From S5-A14a sp022766365 (GTDB lineage Bacteria > Bacillota > Clostridia > Peptostreptococcales > Anaerovoracaceae): 64,000 nt of DNA. This document shows, piece after piece, positions 7,470 to 15,644 of the stretch (positions are counted from its first letter, which is position 1; each line of letters begins with the position of its first letter). Below the pieces are notes generated by a model that made no database searches, was not told where the DNA came from, and saw only the letters and a list, made by a program, of their open reading frames with translations. The DNA is taken from the NCBI GenBank assembly GCA_050313295.1, contig JBNPLD010000006.1; one strand, written 5' to 3'. The position numbers were made by a program, and so were the translations under genes.

Positions 7470-8974
7470 GCTTCTTCCTCCAATTTTTTTCGATCGACCT
7501 TGCCGTTTGATGTCATAGGCATGTTATCTATGAACTTGATTTTTTTCGGTACCATATATTCCGGCAAAAGCGCCTTAAGATGTGCTTTCACCTTTTTTCC
7601 ATCTCCAAAAGAACCTTCCATTGTAGGAGCAACGACAAATCCTGTCAAACTTCTGATCTTACCATCACTGCGCTTTGGAACCACACAGACAGCCTCCACC
7701 TCTTTCATTGACAAAATATTTGCTTCAATATCACCGAGTTCCATTCTATAGCCGTGGACCTTCACCTGAAGATCCGTTCGCCCTATACAATAAAGCAGCC
7801 CACCTTTAAAGTATCCCAAATCCCCTGTATGATATCGTCTTCCGCCGGAAATTTTCTCAAAGGCAGTATCCGTCTTCTCAGGAGCACGGAAATACCCCTT
7901 AGCAACGGTGTTTCCCTCTATGAGAATCTCACCGACCTTTCCATCTTCTCCCGCCGTCGCAATATAACCATTTTCCATTCCAATGAATACCGTCGTACCG
8001 GGCTTCACCTGCCCCACAGGGAGTTCATCTTCTCCTGCTATATGTTCTCTTCTGATTTCAACCTGGGAAATTGCAACAGTACTTTCCGTTGGTCCATATG
8101 TATTTATCACCTTTGCATCCGGAAAAGCATTGAGAAGTTTTTCAGCCGTAGATTTTGTCAGTCTTTCTCCGCAGAAATAAAAGACATGAATATCAGGAAA
8201 TTTCTCCTGTGTGAAATCTTTCTCTGCGAGAATCATATCAACAAAGCTAGGCGTTGAAATCCAGTATTCCGGTTTCTCTGACCTTAAGAATTCCATAGTC
8301 TTTGCCGGATTTACCAATACTTTCTTATCCAAACTGGCTATGGTACCCCCTGATGCGAGAGCTGTATATGTATCCATGACAGATAGATCGAATGAATAAG
8401 GTGCCTGGTTTAAAAATACTTTTCCTTCTTTTTCGTTAATATCCGTTGCTACACCCGTCATCCACTGGAGGAAATTGCCTAAATTATCCCTCGTAATCTC
8501 TACCCCCTTAGGCTTACCGGTGCTCCCTGATGTAAAGATTATATACATAATATCTTCATCAAAGACTCTCTGTTTACCCATATCCGAAGTGCTCTTATGT
8601 GATTCCGATTCAGTAACGCAATATAGCTTAGCCTCTCCGTCCTCACATCTTATCATTACAGGAGTCCCTATTTCAGACAGAATATCCTTAATCCTACTTT
8701 CAGGCATCGATCTGTCAAGGGGACAATAAGGGTGCCCCATTCTGGCACAAGCAATAAACGAAACAATCATTTCAGGTTCCTTATGTCCATAAACTGCTAT
8801 GGGTTCTCCCCGTTTAAGTATCCCCTCAGCCTCCAGAGCCCCTATTCTTGCTGCCAATACTTCTGAACTCTCCCATAGTTGTCCATAAGAAAGATTTCCG
8901 CTGACAGACTTGAAAACCAATCTGTCACAATCTTTGGAAGCAAAAAATTCTATTCTCTCAAGTACATTAATCAT
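7466..8974 (-). CDS. dltA: DltA, D-alanine--D-alanyl carrier protein ligase
   Basis: A 502-aa adenylate-forming enzyme. The P-loop motif FTSGSTGKPKG is near residue 150, NTYGPTE near 300, the YHTGD motif near 390, and the C-terminal catalytic lysine lies in SNGKVDRKK. It activates D-alanine with ATP and loads it onto DltC. It is the first gene of the dlt operon, with AAAGGAG about 13 bp before the ATG. Incorporating D-alanine lowers envelope negative charge and protects against cationic peptides; a Bce-type peptide-resistance module is also present in this window. Confidence 0.95.
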   Translation of the reverse strand: MINVLERIEFFASKDCDRLVFKSVSGNLSYGQLWESSEVLAARIGALEAEGILKRGEPIAVYGHKEPEMIVSFIACARMGHPYCPLDRSMPESRIKDILSEIGTPVMIRCEDGEAKLYCVTESESHKSTSDMGKQRVFDEDIMYIIFTSGSTGKPKGVEITRDNLGNFLQWMTGVATDINEKEGKVFLNQAPYSFDLSVMDTYTALASGGTIASLDKKVLVNPAKTMEFLRSEKPEYWISTPSFVDMILAEKDFTQEKFPDIHVFYFCGERLTKSTAEKLLNAFPDAKVINTYGPTESTVAISQVEIRREHIAGEDELPVGQVKPGTTVFIGMENGYIATAGEDGKVGEILIEGNTVAKGYFRAPEKTDTAFEKISGGRRYHTGDLGYFKGGLLYCIGRTDLQVKVHGYRMELGDIEANILSMKEVEAVCVVPKRSDGKIRSLTGFVVAPTMEGSFGDGKKVKAHLKALLPEYMVPKKIKFIDNMPMTSNGKVDRKKLEEEA

Positions 8975-9019
8975 ATACTATACAATACTCCTTTAAATTT
9001 CCCATACAAATCACAAATA

Positions 9020-9056
9020 GTGGGCTTAGAATTTTCTTGCGAAAATCTATGCCCAC
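9020..9056 (-). promoter_or_regulatory. Long hairpin in the dlt 5' leader
   Basis: GTGGGC-TAGA-TTTTC arms (one mismatch and one bulge) around a four-base loop form a ~16-bp stem just downstream of the putative dlt transcription start. It is not followed by a clean U-run. It could be a transcript-stabilising structure, or a leaky terminator for V-ATPase read-through. Confidence 0.45.
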
Positions 9057-9067
9057 CTATCTACTAC

Positions 9068-9098
9068 ATTAAACACACTAAGCTGATTTTTTTGTCAA
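9068..9098 (-). promoter_or_regulatory. Candidate dlt promoter
   Basis: On the minus strand TTGACA (9093-9098) and TTTAAT (9068-9073) are separated by 19 bp, slightly longer than the optimum. Transcription would begin near 9060 and place the long hairpin at the very 5' end of the dlt mRNA. Confidence 0.45.
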
Positions 9099-9216
9099 TA
9101 CACCTGTTGCAAATTTGCGGCAAAGAACATAATAACCAAAATAGTCGATATGGCATGAATCTATGCAAGCGAATATTTGTTTCTAGGAGAATAATCTTCT
9201 CCCAAGAGTATTACAC

Positions 9217-9909
9217 TCAGTTACAAGTACCACCGCTAAAGCATTCATCGTCCTTTTTCCTTCTTTGACGAATTGCCTCTTCAAGCATCATATCTTTTAC
9301 CTTCATGAGCCTTGTCTGATTTCCTCTCTCATCCTCATCAAGTTTCATGGTTATATACTTGATCGTAACTTCAAGTCTCGGTATAACAACATATTCCAGA
9401 GCGTTTACGCGCCTCCTGGTTTTTTCGAGCTCTGCAGCCAAAAGCGCAGTTTCTTTTTCTTTAGCTGCAAGTTCAAGCAGCTGTGGAAACATATCCGAGA
9501 GTCCGCTTATTGCAGTATCCAACTCCCCGGACGTCCTCGCAAAGCCGTACGGAAAAATATCTGCAGACTCTTCAGCCTCAGTCTCGAAAGAGAAGATAGG
9601 AACTTCAACACTCATTATGTTTTTCTTCTCCATATCAAGATTAACACCTTGTTTAGGAAACATCAATGATTCTTCCATTACCTCACTTGACATTATGGCA
9701 GAAGCAATAGTGAAAGCCCGATATACGTTTTCAAGACCCGCTTCAACCTCTTGCCTGAGTTTGCCGTTTTCTTTTGCAACCTCAAGGAAGGTCTTCATAA
9801 GCTCATCTCTCTTGTCCTTCATCAATTTATGTCCACGAGTTGCTGTTGCAAGCCTTTTTTTCAATGTGGTCAGCATCATTCTCGTTGGATTGACCTTCAT
9901 TCTTTCCAT
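9217..9909 (-). CDS. ntpD: V-type ATPase subunit D
   Basis: A 230-aa coiled-coil protein: the central-shaft subunit D of the V/A-type ATPase, which links the catalytic A3B3 head to the membrane rotor. The N-terminal pattern MKVNPTRMMLTTLKKRLATATRGHKLMKDKRDEL is typical of the family, as is the C-terminal helix with RRVNALEYVVIPRLEVTIKYI near residue 170. It is the last gene of the operon, 39 bp after ntpB. No strong terminator follows directly. Confidence 0.95.
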   Translation of the reverse strand: MERMKVNPTRMMLTTLKKRLATATRGHKLMKDKRDELMKTFLEVAKENGKLRQEVEAGLENVYRAFTIASAIMSSEVMEESLMFPKQGVNLDMEKKNIMSVEVPIFSFETEAEESADIFPYGFARTSGELDTAISGLSDMFPQLLELAAKEKETALLAAELEKTRRRVNALEYVVIPRLEVTIKYITMKLDEDERGNQTRLMKVKDMMLEEAIRQRRKKDDECFSGGTCN

Positions 9910-9948
9910 AGAAAAACCTTCTTTCTTTAGCTATTTTGTTATAAAACT

Positions 9949-11322
9949 TTACTCTTCAGAAAGGTATTTCTCAATATATTCATCATCAATACGCTTAAGT
10001 TCACTCTTAGGCAGAATTTTGAGAAGCTCCCAGCCTATATCTAATGTTTCCTCTATTGTACGATCCGTGTTATAACCTTGTGAAACATACTTTTGCTCAA
10101 ATTCCTGTGAAAACTTTGCATACATGAGATCCACATCACTCAGCGCCGCTTCTCCTAAAATTGTCATAAGCTCCAATGCTTCTTTGCCCCTTGCATAAGC
10201 TGCAAAGAGTTGGTTCATCGTATCCGCATGATCTTCACGAGTTTTGCCGGCTCCAATACCCTTATCTTTAAGACGGGACAGAGAAGGTAAAACGTTGATA
10301 GGAGGTTTTATATTCTTTCTGTAAAGCTCACGAGAAAGAATTATCTGTCCTTCAGTAATATATCCTGTAAGGTCCGGAATCGGATGGGTGATGTCATCTT
10401 CCGGCATAGATAGAATCGGAATCAAAGTAATCGAACCTTCCTGTCCCTTCTTACGACCAGCCCTCTCATACATAGTTGCAAGGTCCGTATATAGATATCC
10501 GGGATATCCACGGCGTCCCGGAACCTCTTTTCTGGCTGCTGATACCTCACGCAATGCCTCAGCATAATTTGTAATGTCAGTGAGAATTACAAGTACGTGC
10601 ATTCCGAGTTCAAATGCCAGATACTCTGCTGCAGTAAGAGCCATACGAGGAGTTGCAATACGTTCAACTGCAGGATCATTTGCCAGGTTAAGGAACATAA
10701 CAGTTCTGTCAATGGCGCCTGTTCGTCTGAAATCCGCCGCAAAAAAGTCAGCTTCCTCATATGTGATACCGATAGCCGCGAAAACAACTGCAAAGTTACT
10801 CTCACCTCCACGCACCTTTGCCTGCCTTGCAATCTGCGCCGCAAGCTCAGCATGAGGAAGTCCGTTTCCCGAAAAAATCGGAAGTTTCTGCCCTCTTACC
10901 AAAGTATTCAAACCATCGATGGCAGAAACCCCTGTCTGTATGAACTCAGCAGGATAGTCTCTGGCAGCAGGATTCATGGGCAGCCCGTTGATGTCAAGAG
11001 ACTTCTCAGGAATGATGTCGGGACCTCCGTCTTTCGGTCTGCCCATTCCATCGAACACCCTTCCCATCATCTCAGGCGATACCTTAAGCTGCGTACCCCT
11101 GCCAAGGAATTTGACCGTACTTTCTGCCAGATTTATACCTGCTGAGCTCTCAAAGAGCTGAACAAGAGCATTATTTCCATTAACCTCAAGAACCTTGCAT
11201 AGCCTTGTCTCACCGTTGGGCAGAACAATTTCTCCCAATTCATCGTAGGTTACGCCTTCTACATTTTCAACTAGCATCAAAGGTCCTACGACTTCAGATA
11301 TGGTCTTATATTCCTTAATCAT
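9949..11322 (-). CDS. ntpB: V-type ATPase subunit B
   Basis: The 457-aa non-catalytic nucleotide-binding subunit B. Typical stretches are IFSGNGLPHAELAAQIARQA (degenerate P-loop), VLILTDITNYAEALREVSAA and RRGYPGYLYTDLATMYERAG. It alternates with subunit A in the A3B3 head. I chose the ATG at 11322, which follows GGGGGATGATTATA; this gives an 8-bp overlap with the end of ntpA. An ATG 9 bp upstream is less well spaced. Confidence 0.96.
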   Translation of the reverse strand: MIKEYKTISEVVGPLMLVENVEGVTYDELGEIVLPNGETRLCKVLEVNGNNALVQLFESSAGINLAESTVKFLGRGTQLKVSPEMMGRVFDGMGRPKDGGPDIIPEKSLDINGLPMNPAARDYPAEFIQTGVSAIDGLNTLVRGQKLPIFSGNGLPHAELAAQIARQAKVRGGESNFAVVFAAIGITYEEADFFAADFRRTGAIDRTVMFLNLANDPAVERIATPRMALTAAEYLAFELGMHVLVILTDITNYAEALREVSAARKEVPGRRGYPGYLYTDLATMYERAGRKKGQEGSITLIPILSMPEDDITHPIPDLTGYITEGQIILSRELYRKNIKPPINVLPSLSRLKDKGIGAGKTREDHADTMNQLFAAYARGKEALELMTILGEAALSDVDLMYAKFSQEFEQKYVSQGYNTDRTIEETLDIGWELLKILPKSELKRIDDEYIEKYLSEE

Positions 11323-13093
11323 TATAATCATCCCCCTTGTTTACCAGTTCAGCAATAGAATCACGAAGTTCTTTCATTATCTCATCAAATTTTGCGTCTG
11401 TATCTTCTTCTTTCACATACTTGAATCGTCCTATTTTTTCTCTGACAGGCAGACTTATGAGCTTGTTGTAATTTGCTCCCTTCTTCACTGCATCCCTTGC
11501 CTGGTTGTAGTATGCCATGATAAGCCTCATCAGCTTAAATTGCTTATCCATTGACGTATAAGTATCTATCTCATGGAAAGCGTTCTGATGAAGATAGTCC
11601 TCACGGATTGACTTACAAGCCTCAAGTTTGATTCTATCCTCAGGTGAGAGCGCATCGACACCAACCAGCTGTACAATTTCCTGTAACTCGGCCTCTTCCT
11701 GCAACAGCCTTATGGTATCCATTCTGAGTTTAGGAAATTCATCACTTACATTTTCCTCATACCATTTCGTCAGTCTGTCGACATATAGCGAATAGCTTGA
11801 CAACCAGTTGATTGCAGGGAAGTGTCTTCGATATGCCAACTGAGCATCAAGCGCCCAGAACACCTTAACAATTCTCAGGGTTGCCTGAGAAACAGGTTCG
11901 GAAACGTCTCCTCCCGGAGGTGATACTGCACCTATAGCAGAAAGAGCTCCTATTCTTCCGTCTTTGCCAAGAGATACCACTCGCCCGGCCCTTTCATAGA
12001 ACTGTGCAAGTCTTGAACCCAAATATGCAGGATACCCCTCTTCGCCCGGCATTTCCTCGAGACGACCTGACATCTCACGAAGGGCCTCCGCCCACCTTGA
12101 TGTTGAATCTGCCATCAGGGCTACTGAATATCCCATATCACGGAAGTATTCTGCAATTGTAATTCCCGTATATATCGATGCCTCACGTGCTGCTACCGGC
12201 ATATCGGATGTATTGGCAATCAGAACCGTCCTCTTCATGAGCGATTCTCCCGTATGAGGATCCTTAAGCTCAGGAAACTCCATAAGAACATCGGTCATCT
12301 CGTTACCACGCTCACCGCAACCGATATAGACAACTATATCCGCATCGGCCCACTTGGCAAGCTGATGTTGTACGACTGTCTTTCCTGATCCGAACGGACC
12401 CGGAACCGCTGCCACTCCACCCTTTGCAATCGGGAAAAGAGTATCGATAACCCTTTGTCCCGTCAAAAGCGGCATCTCGGGAACAAGCTTTTCTTTATAT
12501 GGTCTGCCACGACGAACCGGCCATTTCTGCATTAGTGAAAGTTCCTTTGTGGATCCGTCAGGAAGCTCCAGAACGCAAACAGTCTCCGTAACGGTGAACG
12601 CCCCCGAATAGATCTCCTTAATTACTCCGGAAATTCCCGGCGGAACCATGATTTTTTGCTCTACGACCATTGTCTCCTGAACAGTTCCAAGTATATCCCC
12701 GGGACCGACTTCGTCTCCCTCAGCGGCAGTAGGCGAGAACTTCCACTTTTTATCTCTATCTAAAGCAGGAACTGCTATACCACGTGTGATATTACTGCCC
12801 ACTGCTTCGTACATTCCTTCAAGGGGTCTTTGAATACCGTCATACATGGTTTCAATAAGTCCGGGCCCAAGTTCAACCGAAAGCGGTGCTCCCGTTGTAA
12901 CTACAGGGGCTCCCGGTCCTATACCTGCTGTATCCTCATAAACCTGGATAGATGCGAGATCACCTCTCATCTCCAGTATTTCACCAATCAGACCTTGGTC
13001 GCCTACACGAACAACGTCGAACATATCTGCCTCTGACATTCCCGATGCGACTACCAGTGGGCCTGAAACCTTAACAATTTTTCCCTGACTCAT
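11315..13093 (-). CDS. ntpA: V-type ATPase catalytic subunit A
   Basis: The 592-aa catalytic subunit A. The P-loop is GPFGSGKTVVQHQLAKW (near residue 232) and the conserved VYIGCGERGNEMTDVL follows near 256, then STSRWAEALREMSGRLEEMPGEEGYPAYL. The ~90-residue non-homologous bulge region typical of V/A-ATPases is present (about 110-200). It hydrolyses or synthesises ATP coupled to ion flow. The start overlaps the stop of ntpG by one base (TAATG). Confidence 0.97.
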   Translation of the reverse strand: MSQGKIVKVSGPLVVASGMSEADMFDVVRVGDQGLIGEILEMRGDLASIQVYEDTAGIGPGAPVVTTGAPLSVELGPGLIETMYDGIQRPLEGMYEAVGSNITRGIAVPALDRDKKWKFSPTAAEGDEVGPGDILGTVQETMVVEQKIMVPPGISGVIKEIYSGAFTVTETVCVLELPDGSTKELSLMQKWPVRRGRPYKEKLVPEMPLLTGQRVIDTLFPIAKGGVAAVPGPFGSGKTVVQHQLAKWADADIVVYIGCGERGNEMTDVLMEFPELKDPHTGESLMKRTVLIANTSDMPVAAREASIYTGITIAEYFRDMGYSVALMADSTSRWAEALREMSGRLEEMPGEEGYPAYLGSRLAQFYERAGRVVSLGKDGRIGALSAIGAVSPPGGDVSEPVSQATLRIVKVFWALDAQLAYRRHFPAINWLSSYSLYVDRLTKWYEENVSDEFPKLRMDTIRLLQEEAELQEIVQLVGVDALSPEDRIKLEACKSIREDYLHQNAFHEIDTYTSMDKQFKLMRLIMAYYNQARDAVKKGANYNKLISLPVREKIGRFKYVKEEDTDAKFDEIMKELRDSIAELVNKGDDYND

Positions 13094-13416
13094 TATTTGT
13101 CACCTCCAAATAGTATATCCGCTCCCACTGCACGTTCAACGGATTTTTTAACATTCATCATCCCCATTCCCGAGGCACCTTGCCTGCTTGGGATCGGTAT
13201 AATTGCAGGGATTATTGAGTCATTATACCTGTCTATATCCTTTTCAATGGACTTGATTAAATCCTCTGTTACGTATATAATGCCGTATTTATCCTTTGCG
13301 ATTTCATGGAGAATCTTTCTTGCTTCCTCCTCTGCTTCGCAAGGGAATACGTCAAGGCCTAAAGCCTTGAAACTCATTACAGATTCTCGGTCCCCCATCA
13401 CACCAATTTTATACAT
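13093..13416 (-). CDS. ntpG: V-type ATPase subunit F (NtpG)
   Basis: A 107-aa protein beginning MYKIGVMGDRESVMSFKALGLDVFP, the conserved N-terminus of the small F subunit (NtpG in Enterococcus hirae naming). It binds the central shaft. It overlaps ntpC by 8 bp and ntpA by one base, in the usual C-F-A order. Confidence 0.93.
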   Translation of the reverse strand: MYKIGVMGDRESVMSFKALGLDVFPCEAEEEARKILHEIAKDKYGIIYVTEDLIKSIEKDIDRYNDSIIPAIIPIPSRQGASGMGMMNVKKSVERAVGADILFGGDK

Positions 13417-14413
13417 ATGGTTCCCTCAATCTTTCTATTATGCTCTCAGGCGGAAGACCCACCTTCTTACCCAGGAGAATTATCCTCAGGTTATCGATTT
13501 CCACTTCCTTTGCAAGCCAGTAGGCTACAATAGGGGCGATACCGAAAGACTCATACTTTGCTGCCTTGTTGTACTCCATGAGTGCATCACTGCATAGCTT
13601 TTCCAGCAGGCTGAAATCACCCTTCTCAACAATCTGAACCGCACCCTTTTCCAATACTTCTTTCAGCTTGTAAGGTGCAAGTCTGTCAGCAACCTGACTA
13701 TAACTTTCTTCCCAGTGTTCAGTGAAAAGACTCATCGGCACATTACCGTGATCCAGATACACTTTCCGGTATATGCTCCAGGATTTCCCCATCTGTCTAA
13801 GCCTTACAAAAGCCTTGAGATTGAGAAGATCAATCTGCTTCTTAACCAGATCGATTACAAACTCCACGTCAACATTCAGAGCCATCTGATACATCTCTTC
13901 GTAACAAGCTTTGTCCAGAATAATGTCTATCATCTGAGGATCTCTGGATCTTGAAAATGTATCCACAGCTTCTTCAATGGCAGCTCTCATATATGAAGAC
14001 ATGTGAGTGTAGTTTCTTTCTTTCACCATAGCCATTATTTTCTGCTGGGATACTCCCCCCGATGAAACCAAATTATTGTCATCAGGAGTTATTCCTAAAA
14101 ACTCAGATTTGAGGCTCACCTTCACATTATGATAGTCCATAGGAAGGGTAAAAAGTCCCATCTCTTCTTTCCTTGGAACGGTTGAAAATATCATGCGTAT
14201 CAACCTGTTCTGCTCTCTACGTATGAAGAATTCAATGTCCCCGTCATAAAGTTCCTTGGCTTCTCCGTACCCGAAGTCGACGAGAATACTCTCAATGGCA
14301 GCCAGATCCTTTGCCTGAGCAAGACGCATCAAATCCTGTTTGTTCATCAGTTTACTGACGAAGGAACCGATATATGCCGTTGCAAATGTATATTCTTCTA
14401 ATGGCTTTCTCAT
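13409..14413 (-). CDS. ntpC: V-type ATPase subunit C/d (NtpC)
   Basis: A 334-aa all-helical protein of the V-ATPase subunit C/AC39 family, which sits on top of the membrane K-ring and couples it to the central stalk. The N-terminus TFATAYIGSFVSKLMNKQDLMRLAQA is characteristic. Its length matches bacterial NtpC (about 330). It lies between ntpE and ntpG. Confidence 0.92.
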   Translation of the reverse strand: MRKPLEEYTFATAYIGSFVSKLMNKQDLMRLAQAKDLAAIESILVDFGYGEAKELYDGDIEFFIRREQNRLIRMIFSTVPRKEEMGLFTLPMDYHNVKVSLKSEFLGITPDDNNLVSSGGVSQQKIMAMVKERNYTHMSSYMRAAIEEAVDTFSRSRDPQMIDIILDKACYEEMYQMALNVDVEFVIDLVKKQIDLLNLKAFVRLRQMGKSWSIYRKVYLDHGNVPMSLFTEHWEESYSQVADRLAPYKLKEVLEKGAVQIVEKGDFSLLEKLCSDALMEYNKAAKYESFGIAPIVAYWLAKEVEIDNLRIILLGKKVGLPPESIIERLREPYV

Positions 14414-14442
14414 TATCTCTCCTTACATCTTTCCTTTAAGAA

Positions 14443-15030
14443 CTAAAACAGCTTTTCTACCACGGATGGCATGATTTCTCCCTGTTCTTCTTCCATAAGG
14501 TTCTCCAGGGTTCCGTTCATGTAAACCTGACCTCGTTTAACCATAAAGCCGCCAACCATATTTCTCGTTTCGTCGGATAAAGTGAATCCTCCGTCCTTTA
14601 CACCTGAAATTCTCCTGTTAAGTTCATCCACAAGCTCGGGGCCGATTTTTTCTCTCTGCTCTTTATTCATCATAATAGCTCCGTCGGTGATTCCGGACTT
14701 TTGGATTTTCCCTATTAGAAACTCAATGTACTTGTCTTTGTCCATTGCGGCAATTTTCTCAGATGCCAGAGTGAAGGTGTTGCGGATAATTTTCTGCTTG
14801 ACTTCAAGTGTAAGCTTCCTGCCGTCTATCTCCGCCACCGATTTCTTTCTGTCGATGAGCTTACCTTTCTCCTCTTCACCACGAGCCCTGTAGTCCTCAA
14901 TGAGCTTATCAGCCTTTTCTCGTGCATCCCTTATAATCCCGTCAGCTCTGAGCTTTGCATCTCCTGTGATTGCATCTGCCTGAGCCTTGGCATCCTCGAG
15001 AATTTTTGAGGTTATTTTTTCTACACTCAT
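14443..15030 (-). CDS. ntpE: V-type ATPase subunit E (peripheral stalk)
   Basis: A 195-aa protein with an N-terminal coiled coil (SKILEDAKAQADAITGDAKLRADGIIRDAREKADKLIEDY, about residues 7-46) and a C-terminal globular domain ending MVGGFMVKRGQVYMNGTLENLMEE, as in subunit E. With the small G/H-type subunit encoded at the operon start it forms the peripheral stalks. It is separated from ntpK by 149 bp containing a hairpin. Confidence 0.93.
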   Translation of the reverse strand: MSVEKITSKILEDAKAQADAITGDAKLRADGIIRDAREKADKLIEDYRARGEEEKGKLIDRKKSVAEIDGRKLTLEVKQKIIRNTFTLASEKIAAMDKDKYIEFLIGKIQKSGITDGAIMMNKEQREKIGPELVDELNRRISGVKDGGFTLSDETRNMVGGFMVKRGQVYMNGTLENLMEEEQGEIMPSVVEKLF

Positions 15031-15140
15031 TTAAATCTCCTAATTTTCAATTATTCCATCTATTAAAATTTGTCTGCGATATCCGAAAATAACCTGCATT
15101 TGGAATTATTCTGTCCAACATACCGTTATTTTGCTGATCG

Positions 15141-15178
15141 CGGTCTGATATTGCCAATCATATCAATCAATATGACCG
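15141..15178 (-). other. Hairpin between ntpK and ntpE
   Basis: Imperfect inverted repeat CGGTCTGATATTG / CAATATGACCG with a ~14-base loop in the only sizeable gap of the V-ATPase operon. There is no U-run downstream. A stem after the proteolipid gene could stabilise its mRNA and raise ntpK yield, since several copies per complex are needed. Confidence 0.35.
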
Positions 15179-15179
15179 A

Positions 15180-15644
15180 TTAGATATTGAACAAAATCAG
15201 AATAGACAGAAGCAATGCGAAGATAGCGTAAGTTTCAACCATTGCGGCATAAATTATACCTTTGATAAACTGGTCCGGTCTCTTTCCCATGAGCATAACA
15301 CCGGATGCCGCTGTCTTCCCCTGTGCAATTCCGGACCATAGTCCGATAAGCCCGATAGGAAGTCCTGATACCATGATGAGAAGTCCTGTAGTCACATCAA
15401 GATCCTGCATTTGTCCTCCGAAGAGACCAACCTTTATAAAGATCAGGAATGCCATCAGCAAACCATAAATTCCCTGTGTTCCCGGTACAGCCTGTATAAT
15501 GAGAGTTCTACCGAATTTTTTAGGATCCTCAGCCAAAACGCCTGCGGCTGCCTGGCCGGCTATACCTACACCGATTGCACTTCCTATACCAGCTAAACTG
15601 GCAATTGCCGCTCCAAATAGTGCTAATACATTACCTGTAATCAT
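15180..15644 (-). CDS. ntpK: V-type ATPase proteolipid subunit K, probably Na+-binding
   Basis: A 154-aa protein with four membrane helices in two repeats, the rotor-ring subunit K. Compared from memory with Enterococcus hirae NtpK, the Na+ ligands appear conserved: T56 and Q57 (in VPGTQGIYG), Q108 (in SGIAQGK) and the carboxylate E137 (in AAMVETYAI). The first ligand, a backbone oxygen of Leu in E. hirae, is V53 here. This suggests Na+ rather than H+ coupling. It follows ntpI with a 4-bp overlap. Confidence 0.95.
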   Translation of the reverse strand: MITGNVLALFGAAIASLAGIGSAIGVGIAGQAAAGVLAEDPKKFGRTLIIQAVPGTQGIYGLLMAFLIFIKVGLFGGQMQDLDVTTGLLIMVSGLPIGLIGLWSGIAQGKTAASGVMLMGKRPDQFIKGIIYAAMVETYAIFALLLSILILFNI

